NCBI GenBank assembly: GCA_002886105.1
Contig: CP025776.1
Coordinates: forward strand, 2,356,001-2,420,000
DNA from: Enterobacter sp. EA-1
Lineage (GTDB): Bacteria; Pseudomonadota; Gammaproteobacteria; Enterobacterales; Enterobacteriaceae
Length of the DNA stretch: 64,000 nt
Reading direction: 5' to 3'
The translations under genes and the position numbers were made by a program. The notes under the pieces are model-generated. The model had not been told where the DNA came from and searched no databases. It saw only the letters and a list, made by a program, of their open reading frames with translations. Below, piece after piece: positions 28,758 to 36,631 of the stretch. Numbering within the stretch: the stretch's first letter is position 1; every line of letters begins with the position of its first letter.

Positions 28758-28878
28758 TGCGCCTGTGGCGCTACCACCTCAACCCTGTGGGTTTGTATTG
28801 CTTGCCACAAGATAACGCCACAGGCGCACAGGGGAGGCGGACGCCTCCGGGGTGGCCAGGGCCACTGGTCCACAGGGT
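28758..28878. repeat. Stacked palindromes in a GC-rich non-coding tract
   Basis: Outer 13-bp perfect inverted repeat TGCGCCTGTGGCG (28758-28770) / CGCCACAGGCGCA (28816-28828); interleaved 9-bp pair ACCCTGTGG (28782-28790) / CCACAGGGT (28870-28878); plus two tight hairpins GGAGGCG-GA-CGCCTCC (28833-28848) and GTGGCC-AG-GGCCAC (28852-28865). This lies in the 925-bp gap 28,307-29,231, which has no convincing gene. Could be an origin, a single-strand initiation site, a packaging site or a recombinase target. Confidence 0.7.
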
Positions 28879-29098
28879 AAAAGGACAGAATACAATACTG
28901 TTGTTTTTAAGTGGTTGATTTGTTTGGGTGGTCTGAAGAGTCGGATCGGTATGGGTCTGTAGTGTCAAGAAGTGTAAGGAATTGGTACTGTGCAAATAAT
29001 CAGTATTGACGAGAGTAGATATTTGTGAAACATGATCATGGCCCCACCCACCCCCCGGATCGCCGCGCGTAGCTATATCCAAACACTAAGATATTTTC

Positions 29099-29128
29099 CC
29101 ACAAGATAAGGCGCTGGGGGAGGCGGAC
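29099..29128. repeat. Second copy of a motif from the palindrome cluster
   Basis: CCACAAGATAA (29099-29109) followed by GGGGAGGCGGAC (29117-29128) repeats, in the same order and orientation, the words at 28805-28815 and 28831-28842. The first copy has 8 extra bases between them. Confidence 0.65.
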
Positions 29129-29231
29129 TTGTACAACCCCGTGATTTGGGAGTAAGTTGGTTATTGATTTTGATCGATATTCGATCAATCATCCGTTGCC
29201 GGGATCACCCACACAGACGGATGACACATAA

Positions 29232-29402
29232 TTGAATAACGATAAGTCTACCCACCCTAAACGCTTTCCCTATGGCGGGCGCATGGTTACCGCTTACCCT
29301 ACATACATCATTATTGACGGCATCAAGATCAGCCGCTCCCGCCTGTCATTTGCCTTTCAGTTGGAGTTAGCGAAGGCCCTTAAAACCCATGAAGAAAAAT
29401 AG
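29232..29402 (+). CDS. Small basic protein, unknown
   Basis: 56 codons from a TTG at 29232 (NNDKSTHPKRFPYGGRMVTA, YPTYIIIDGIKISRSRLSFA, FQLELAKALKTHEEK); an in-frame ATG lies at 29283. Free of indels. No family recognised. It precedes the RelA/SpoT-type gene on the same strand. Confidence 0.45.
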   Translation: MNNDKSTHPKRFPYGGRMVTAYPTYIIIDGIKISRSRLSFAFQLELAKALKTHEEK

Positions 29403-29487
29403 AAATAGGCTACATAAATGACTTGAGTTTTGACATGTTTGCATTTTCATGTTTGTTAAGATGGAAAAATATAACGGAGTGTCGAAA

Positions 29488-30584
29488 ATGGGAAATGAAG
29501 TTTACGAGTCAAAAGTGTACATTGAAATTTTCTAAAACGCTTATTGATAAGTCCGCTCAAAGTATAAGACACGGCTGCGATGGTGAAGAAAAGCTCAAGC
29601 TATTGCAATGATTCAAAACTTCCGTGAGCTGCATCTTTACCCATTAATGTTGATGAAGAATCATCTCGCTCGCGCAGCAGCAAAATTGATAAGAAAACAA
29701 TTGTTGCAAGACGTTTGAAGCGTCTTTCAACAATAATAAATTAGAGCGACCAAGTTTAGATAATGGTAAAACTGCAAATGCTATTCGGAGTTACTCGAAT
29801 GCAAGATATTGGCGGTTGCCGTGCGATAGTTAAAAATATCGAACAACTTAAAGCACTACGTGAAAGGTTGGTAAAAGCCGATCAGTCCATAAGATTATTA
29901 AAGAGTCAGATTATTTGACCCCAAAGGAAAGTGGGTATGGTGGTATACACTTAGTATACAGTTGCTTCGATTCATCGGATGATGAGTATCCATGGAAGAA
30001 AACAAAGATTGAAGTTCAGCTTCGTACTCAACTTCAGCATGCATGGGCAACAAGTTTGGAGATCATTGATACACTCGAAAATATCAAACTTAAAACCTCC
30101 AGTGAGGGACATGAGGATTGGCGGAGATTTTTCTATCTTTCCGGTTGCTTGGTCGCACATGATGAGAAAGCATGTGTTTAGACGAAGAAGTGGTAAACGC
30201 ATACCAAAAGGAACTTAAAGCGCTTGAGGAACATCTTTCTGCCAGAAAAAATTAGGTAGTTATGCTTTTTCCATATCAATTGCAAGTAATAATCAAATTA
30301 ATAATAAAATACCTAAGAATCATAAAGGTCATTATTTAGTTACAATGAAAGGGTTAAAGGTGAACAGAATCCTGACAAGATAAAATTTGCAGTTTCTGTG
30401 ACTCCTTACAGGATAAATCAAGCTGATGAAGCCCTTGAGGCTTTGAAAAAGATGATGCAAATCCAGAGGTGCCAATTGCTGTATTACTAGCTACGGAAAG
30501 CGTTAGATCTTTGAAAAAGCGTATCCAAATTATCTGGGCTCAACTAACCAGTTTGCTAATTTTCTAAGTAAGCATATAAAGTAA
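29488..30584 (+). CDS. RelA/SpoT-type nucleotide synthetase-domain protein
   Basis: About 365 aa after indel correction. Residues 10-100: KFSKTLIDKSAQSIRHGCDG, AIAMIQNFRELHLYPLM, KKTIVARRLKRLSTIINKLE. The synthetase core follows: RMQDIGGCRAIVKNIEQLKA, SDYLTPKESGYGGIHLVYSC and KIEVQLRTQLQHAWATSLEI, the RelA_SpoT hallmarks; then WRRFFYLSGCLVAHDEKA. A C-terminal region of about 130 aa (KFAVSVTPYRINQADEALEA, EVPIAVLLATESVRSLKKAY) is not part of that core. No HD hydrolase domain is visible. Start chosen at 29488, 8 nt after GGAG. AT-rich cargo gene; toxic alarmone synthetases of this kind can act in phage defence, which is inference here. Confidence 0.75.
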
Positions 30585-30590
30585 ACAGTT

Positions 30591-30629
30591 CATGCAGAGT
30601 GTTAAGCTCTGCATGTTCCCTTTTATATT
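30591..30629. terminator. Bidirectional terminator between synthetase and integrase genes
   Basis: CATGCAGAG pairs with CTCTGCATG around 7 nt, then TTCCCTTTTATATT; 6 bp after the synthetase stop and 18 bp before the integrase stop. Confidence 0.75.
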
Positions 30630-30632
30630 GCG

Positions 30633-32285
30633 TCAACTACTTCCAAGCAGGTCCTTAAGTTCTGGTGTATGTGTATATCTAGCTGTGATACCTAACGATT
30701 GTGTTCGGCTATGACCAACAACGAATTGCACCAAGGTTGAATTTCCAACGGCGGTTATAGCGTTCGTTATAAATGTATGTCGTAACGAATGAACTCGTCG
30801 CTTGAGTCCAAACTCGTTGTAATCAGGAATATCAAGCAGCCTGAGCAAGCTCACCCAATCCTCCGTAATGGTCGTATAGTTCGGAAGATTAAATACAGAA
30901 TCGGAGTCCTTCAGGCTTTCCACACAAGCCAAGAGGCCCGCTTCTATAGCCCTGTGGATTGGAACTTGTCGGCGTGTTCAGTTTTCCCTCCATCGATAAA
31001 GATATACCAACGCCCGGTTTCCTCATCCTTCCTTATGTGGTGCTTGCGGATCTTCTCTATCTCTCACCGACGAGCACCTGTATAAACCGGGGGTGAGGAA
31101 ATACCATTTACGATGATCACTGTCCGGTAGCGCGAAAAGATACTCTTTGATTTGACTCCAGTTCGCTGGCTGTATAGTTTCCACCCCTGTTGGGTTTCAC
31201 CTCATAACTAATCCCATCGGTAGGGGATTTGGTCAGAATATCCTTCTGATCGACCCGGTACGTTTTGAACAAGGAGCGCCAAAGCTTTAAATGCTTGTGG
31301 ACGTGCTCACTGGCGATCAGGTCATCCTCGGGGACATCGTAATCAATGCACTCTACAAGACTCATTCTGGAGTAAGGAAGCCTGGTGCGTTGGTAGATTC
31401 TCCGCCACCTTGAGAGAATCCCTTATATGCTGTTTCTTAACGCTATCGACAGGGACATCACCAACAACATGGTAGAGGACATCAAAGAAGCGCTGATTCT
31501 CGTTGGCTGTCTGTTTCCGCCACTTTTGACCTTTATCCTTTATATAGTCTCCCCACGCTTCCAACAGCCTTGGACCGGATGCTGGTGCAGCCTCAGTAAT
31601 TGTCTCAATATTTTGCTCTACTGGCGCGGGGGTTAACTGGCGGGACTGCATTTTGTAAAGCTGCCCCCATCGAATCAATGATCTGTTGGTATCGTGTCAA
31701 ATCACGGGAATAGAATGCTTCATAAGCCTGTGACATAAGAGCACGGTTCATATCTATCTGGCTTGAGACGCGGTTAATCTGGTCAAGATCTGCATCTTTG
31801 ACATCCAACTTTTTCATTTTCAGCGCAGCGATCATCATTTGGGCTGTCATATCGTCGCCACTGTACATCTTGTCCAAATGGTGGTTAGCGTAGCCTTGCG
31901 CTTCGTTTGCTGTATCTGGCGGCGATAAAGGCTCGCCAGTGATTTCCTTGTGATATCGTCCTAATTCTGGCAATCGTTTAGCCTCTTCAAGACCACCTCT
32001 AAGCCAGTTCAGTAGGTACTCGTCGAAATCCTTTTTTGTGGCGTCCCGGAAACCTTGAAGGCGCAGTTTGAACACTTCTACGCTCATGGTTCCATTCTGT
32101 ACAAGGGGGATAAAAGGGCGAACTTGGCTCATCAGCATTTCGGCTTGTTTTAAACTGTCAGTACCGAGTGAAACTCGGATGAAACGAGTTGAATCATTTA
32201 ATCTAAAATTCGTGTAGTATGTGCGCCCACGAAGCATTGTGTGTGACACTTTGTGTGACATATTGTTTGCCATGCTGTGTACCAT
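30633..32285 (-). CDS. int: Tyrosine integrase of the element
   Basis: About 550 aa. N-terminal DUF6538-like arm-binding region MLRGRTYYTNFRLNDSTRFI, a long helical insert (NRALMSQAYEAFYSRDLTRY), a core-binding domain (LLEAWGDYIKDKGQKWRKQT) and a catalytic domain with LYTGARR-EI (Arg I), LKRRVHSLRHTFITNAI (His-x-x-Arg; LRHTF), QFVVGHSRTQSLGITARYTH (third His and nucleophile Tyr). Frame breaks near 31620, 31360, 31130, 31060 and 30950. Start ATG at 32285, 68 bp from attR; no ribosome-binding site is evident. Gene order int-attR fits site-specific integration at the rluB leader. Confidence 0.9.
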
Positions 32286-32352
32286 GAAATAGTTACATAT
32301 CAGTGAGTTAGTCTTGTTTTTAGGTTAACTCATTGTTTTTGAAAGTATACCA

Positions 32353-32368
32353 GACGCCTGTGAAGGCG
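32353..32368. other. attR core / attB remnant in the rluB leader
   Basis: Same 16 bases as at 18549-18564, 18 bp before the rluB start. Integration keeps the rluB ribosome-binding site (AAGGA at 32376-32380) but replaces everything upstream. GAGTTA at 32305-32310 and GTTAACTC at 32324-32331 are candidate arm sites matching GAGTTAA next to attL. Confidence 0.85.
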
Positions 32369-32386
32369 ACACCTGAAGGATGCTCT

Positions 32387-33263
32387 ATGAGCGAGAAACT
32401 ACAGAAAGTGCTGGCGCGAGCTGGCCACGGTTCCCGCCGTGAAATCGAATCTATTATTGAAGCTGGCCGCGTCAGCGTGGACGGCAAAATTGCGACACTG
32501 GGCGACCGTGTGGATGTGACGCCGGGGCTGAAAATCCGTATTGATGGTCATCTCATTTCGGTCAAAGAGTCCGTTGAGCAGATTTGCCGCGTGCTGGCGT
32601 ATTACAAACCGGAAGGTGAGCTCTGCACGCGCAACGATCCGGAAGGTCGCCCAACAGTGTTTGACCGTCTGCCGAAACTGCGCGGTGCGCGCTGGATCGC
32701 AGTAGGCCGTCTCGACGTCAATACCTGCGGTCTGTTGCTGTTCACTACTGACGGTGAACTGGCAAACCGATTAATGCACCCAAGCCGTGAAGTTGAGCGC
32801 GAGTATGCTGTGCGCGTGTTCGGCGAAGTTGATGACAATAAAGTGCGCGAACTGGCGCGTGGCGTGCAACTGGAAGACGGTCCGGCAGCTTTCAAAACCA
32901 TTAAATTCAGCGGTGGCGAAGGGATTAACCAGTGGTACAACGTAACGTTGACCGAAGGCCGTAACCGCGAAGTGCGCCGCCTGTGGGAAGCGGTTGGCGT
33001 GCAGGTGAGTCGTCTTATCCGCGTTCGTTACGGTGACATTCCTCTGCCAAAGGTCTGCCGCGTGGCGGCTGGACGGAATTGGATCTCGCGCAAACCAACT
33101 ACCTGCGTGAGCTGGTTGGTCTGGAAGCGGAAACGCAGTCGAAAGTGGCGGTAGAAAAGATCGTCGCCGCATGAAAGCCAATCAGATCCGTCGTGCCGTG
33201 AAACGACACAGCCAGCCAGCCGGTAACCGCCGCGCTGCAGGTGGACGCACGAAGAACGATTAA
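32387..33263 (+). CDS. rluB: 23S rRNA pseudouridine(2605) synthase
   Basis: Makes pseudouridine 2605 in 23S rRNA. About 291 aa: S4-like domain ([39 protein letters not shown]) then the RsuA-type catalytic domain with the active Asp in [20 protein letters not shown] and the conserved [20 protein letters not shown]. The basic tail [14 protein letters not shown] is preserved. The true start is 32387, six bases after AAGGA. Frame breaks near 33055 and 33165. Its upstream region has been replaced by the integrated element. Confidence 0.96.
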
Positions 33264-33286
33264 AAAAAGGGGCGAAAGCCCTTTTG
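33264..33286 (+). terminator. rluB terminator
   Basis: AAAGGGGC-GAAA-GCCCTTTT just after the stop, T-rich on the rightward strand. Confidence 0.65.
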
Positions 33287-33321
33287 TTGCAGGAAACGGC
33301 AGTGAAAAACAGGGCGCTGTA

Positions 33322-33914
33322 TTAATAATCGATGCCGATTTGCGCTTTTACGCCCGCTTCGAAGGCATGTTTGACCGGGCGTAATTCACTGACAGTATCA
33401 GCGATTTCCGAGGATATCCCGGTGGCAACCGCGGCCGGTGATGATCACTGTTTGCGTTGCCGGTCGGTGAGTTAATGCCGTCAACACGGTCTCCAGCGGC
33501 AGGTAATCGTAGGCCACCATATAAGTCAGTTCGTCCAGTAATACCAGATCAAGCTGCGGGTCCGCCAGCATACGCTCGGCATGTTGCCATACAGCGAGGC
33601 ACGCTGCGGTATCGCTTTCGCGGTTTTGCGTATCCCGAGGTAAAACCGGTCGCCATGACCTGAAACTCTACGCCCAGCGGTTCCAGTAAGTTACGCTCGC
33701 CGTTCGGCCAGTGCCCTTAATAAACTGAATAACGCCCACTTTTTTGTTATGCCCAACCGCGCGGGTCGCGGTGCCGAATGCGGCGGTGGTTTTGCCCTTA
33801 CCGTTGCCGGTGAAGACAATAATAATCCCGCGCTCATCCTGTGCCGCGGCAACGCGGGCATCAACACGATCTTTTTACCCGCTGCTGGCGCTGTTGATAA
33901 CGTTCATCGCTCAT
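33322..33914 (-). CDS. btuR: Cob(I)alamin adenosyltransferase
   Basis: Transfers adenosyl from ATP to cobalamin (also cobA/cobO). About 196 aa: start MSDERYQQRQQRVK, P-loop FTGNGKGKTTAAFGTATRAV, then ESDTAACLAVWQHAERMLAD-type sequence and LDLVLLDELTYMVAYDYLPL; C terminus AQIGIDY. Start codon overlaps the end of yciK. Frame breaks near 33870, 33700, 33640 and 33430. Confidence 0.94.
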
Positions 33915-34672
33915 TGTGAAATTCTACTGGTTTGCGCCCGGGCTGCGCATCAAAGCTCATTCCCGTTTTGCGGCGGCTGTCATCGCCCATCAGCCACAGG
34001 TAAAGCGGCATGATATCGGCAGGTGTTTTTAGTTTTTGCGGATCTTCCGTCGGGAAAGCACTGGCGCGCATGTTGGTGCGTGTACCGCCACCGGATTGAT
34101 GCAGTTGACCCGTAACCGGTTCTGGTACTCCTCTGCCAGCACTTGCATCATGCCTTCCGTCGCGAACTTCGAGACGGCATACGCGCCCCAATTAGCACGC
34201 CCCTGTCGCCCAACGCTGGAAGAGGTAAACACCAGCGAGCCACTTTCAGATCGCAGTAATAAAGGAAGCAACGCCTGGGTGAGATAAACGTGGCATTAAT
34301 ATTGACCTGCATGACCTCATCCCAGACGGCGGGAACCTGTTCGCTCATCGGTACGACATCGCCCAGCACGCCTGCATTATGCAGTACGCCGTCGAGGCGT
34401 GGCGCATCAGCGGCAATGGCCTCTGCCAGTTGTTGGCAGGTTTGCGGTGTGCAGGTTGCCATATCCAGCGTGAACCACTGCGCGTGCTGGCCTTCTTGTT
34501 CACGGATAGTCTGCGCGACTGGCGCAATTTTTCTTCATTACGCCCCAGCAGGATGACGCTGGCGCCGTAACGGGCGTAAGTCAGGGCCGCCTCTTTACCG
34601 ATACCATCGCTGGCGCCGGTCACAAGAATGATTCGGTCGTTTAAAAAGATCGCGTTGTGGCTGATAGTGCAC
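33904..34672 (-). CDS. yciK: Short-chain dehydrogenase YciK
   Basis: SDR-family oxidoreductase, about 252 aa, substrate unknown. A GTG at 34672 after GGAG gives VHYQPQRDL; the cofactor motif ILVTGASDGIGKEAALTYAR, then VLHNAGVLGDV, and the catalytic FTSSSVGRQGRANWGAYAVS-K with Ser and Tyr-x3-Lys. Ends DAQPGRKP plus a tail whose exact frame is uncertain: the stop may be 33904 or, as in E. coli, the TGA overlapping the btuR ATG at 33911. Frame breaks near 34645, 34510, 34280 and 34085. Confidence 0.93.
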
Positions 34673-34896
34673 GCTGTCTCCTCAGGCCCGGGCCCGTATT
34701 TCACATCATATGTTGGCTTTATGCCTTAAACAGAGGGCATTTCAATCGGTCAAGCGGAGAGTTGGACAAGGTTTACGCCGCAGAGTCGTAAAAAATTCAG
34801 TCACATGCCGCAAAGGTCAATCGCTTACGCGAGACGCGCCGAAAGGGCTCATGTACACTGGAGCGATTGTTGAGTGGTGTAATTGAGGTGGTACGC

Positions 34897-35941
34897 GTGG
34901 AATTACTATCTGAATATGGTTTGTTTTTGGCCAAGATCGCGACCGTAGTTGTGGCGATTGCGGTGGTCGCGGTGCTTATTGTTAACCTGACGCAGCGTAA
35001 ACGCCAGCGGGGTGAACTACGGGTCACTCGTCTGAGCGATCAATATAAAGAGATGCAGGAGGAGATGTCCGCAGCATTGCTGGATGACCACCAACAGAAA
35101 CAGTGGCAAAAAGCGCGCAAGAAAAAGCTGAAGCTGGAGGCTAAAGCGGCAAAAGCGAGAGCCAAAGCCGGGGAAGCGGATGAAAAAGGGAAATCCCGCG
35201 TTTATGTGCTGGATTTTAAAGGCAGTATGGATGCCGGTGAGGTTAGCGCCCTCCGTGAAGAGATCACGGCCGTGTTGACGGTAGCGAAGCCGCAGGATCA
35301 GGTGATTGTCCGTCTGGAAAGCCCGGCGGCGTGGTTCATGGTTATGGTCTTGCTGCATCGCAGTTGCAGCGCCTGCGTGACAGGCAGATTTCGCTGACTA
35401 TCGCCGTGGATAAAGTGGCCGCCAGCGGTGGCTATATGATGGCCTGCGTGGCGGATAAAATTGTCGCCGCGCCGTTTGCCATCATCGGCTCGATTGGCGT
35501 GGTTGCGCAAATCCCGAACTTTAACCGCTTCCTGAAAGGGAAAGAGATCGATATCGAACTGCATACCGCTGGGCAGTTTAAACGCACGCTGACGCTGTTA
35601 GGTGAAAACACGGAAGAAGGGCGGCAAAAATTTCGTGAAAGTCTGAACGAAACTCACGATCTGTTTAAAGGCTTCGTTAGCCAGATGCGTCCCGGTCTGG
35701 ATATTGAAAAGTGGCGACCGGCGAACACTGGTACGGTTCGCAAGCGCTGGAGAACGGCTTAATTGACGCGATTGGCACCAGCGATGAACTGCTGCTCGGG
35801 CTGCTCGAAGACCATGAGGTCATTGGCATTCGTTATCAACAGCGGAAGAAACTGATGGAGCGTTTTACCGGCAGTGCGACAGAGAGTATCGACCATTTGC
35901 TGATGCGCTGGTGGCAGCGAGGGCAAAAACCGCTTATGTAA
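34897..35941 (+). CDS. sohB: Inner-membrane peptidase SohB
   Basis: S49-family (SppA-like) protease with one N-terminal membrane helix, about 349 aa. GTG start at 34897, six bases after GAGGTG (VELLSEYGLFLAKIATVVVA). A Lys/Ala-rich coiled coil (KARKKKLKLEAKAAKARAKA) leads to VYVLDFKGSMDAGEVSALRE; the serine nucleophile is in VDKVAASGGYMMACVADKI and the Lys region in IIGSIGVVAQIPNFNRFL. Frame breaks near 35325 (CCTGG lacking its T) and 35715. Ends WWQRGQKPLM. Confidence 0.96.
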
Positions 35942-35943
35942 AC

Positions 35944-35973
35944 AAAAACGCGAGGCTTCGGCCTCGCGTTTTT
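35944..35973. terminator. Bidirectional terminator between sohB and yciN
   Basis: Thirteen-bp stem AAAAACGCGAGGC / GCCTCGCGTTTTT with a TTCG tetraloop, immediately after sohB and 4 bp from the yciN stop. Confidence 0.92.
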
Positions 35974-35977
35974 GTCT

Positions 35978-36230
35978 CTAATCAATCAGATGATATTTTT
36001 CAGAGAGTTCGTGAGCTAAGTATTTGAACATATTAAATACCGCTGTGCTTTTCGCCGTTGGCAAACCCTGTTCATCCAGATAGTATTCACCGCTGAACAC
36101 CAGTACACCGTTACGCTGGGTAACATTTGTGGCCTCTATACCGGCAAGGGTGTCTTCATGATCGCGGATAAGTTGATTAGCCAGTTCAAGCAGAGCCCCG
36201 GCGGTCAATAGGCTGAGATGTACCTTGCAT
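35978..36230 (-). CDS. yciN: DUF2498 protein YciN
   Basis: 83-aa protein of unknown function. [10 protein letters not shown] start after TAAGGAG, then [40 protein letters not shown], and HLIDend (EKYHLID). One frame break near 36200. Convergent with sohB, divergent from topA. Confidence 0.93.
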
Positions 36231-36631
36231 TTTTCTACTCCTTAAAAATTCTGTCAGTCTACGCCGGGCACCGCTCAGGAGCAAATTTTCCCTGTTTTTG
36301 CAATGGGTTTGCTCAGCGGTTGTGCTGGCATGATTTGATTTTGCATGCTAATAAAGTTGCGTAACAAATTTTATCAGGTACAGTGTGACGCTTTCGTCAA
36401 TCTGGCAACAGATTTGCTTGACATTCGACCGCAACATCGTCGTGCACCATCGCCATCAGGTTAAAAGCCTGTCAGGTCAGTCACATAAACGCTTTGTTTA
36501 ACGCGCGCCCGGCTCAGCGTTAGGGGTTGATATCCTGCGACGACGCCGTTATATCTGTGAGGCGCTCCGGCAGGGGGTGTGAAGCAAAGTGCGATGTATT
36601 GCTGGAAGAATTTAATTAGGTAAAGGTGAAT
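36231..36631 (+). promoter_or_regulatory. topA upstream region
   Basis: 401-bp gap between yciN and topA without a gene. In E. coli several supercoiling- and heat-responsive promoters drive topA from here; CTTGACATTCGACC at 36418-36431 contains a possible -35, but I could not assign a full promoter. Confidence 0.4.

Larger units (their letters stand above)
18549..32368. mobile_element. 13.8-kb integrative element in the rluB leader (satellite / phage-plasmid-like)
   Basis: Bounded by identical 16-bp repeats (18549-18564 and 32353-32368) with a tyrosine integrase transcribed away from the right end. Removing it rejoins yciO to rluB as in E. coli. Contents: leftward head genes, 22-bp iterons, several winged-helix/HTH genes, a tape-measure gene, a second recombinase, a RelA/SpoT-type gene and long structured non-coding tracts. 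No terminase, portal, protease, tail-fibre or lysis gene is visible, and none of the remaining gaps is large enough to hide a terminase. The combination looks like a satellite or degenerate phage-plasmid; I know no named family with this gene set. Confidence 0.85.

Noticed and set aside
28758-28878. N15-type telomere resolution site
   Set aside because: The inverted arms are separated and interleaved rather than one continuous palindrome, and no protelomerase gene is visible.
32222-32262. Tandem TGTGTGACA words as integrase or CRP sites
   Set aside because: They lie within the integrase coding start (MSHKVSHTM) and are explained by repeated Ser-His codons.
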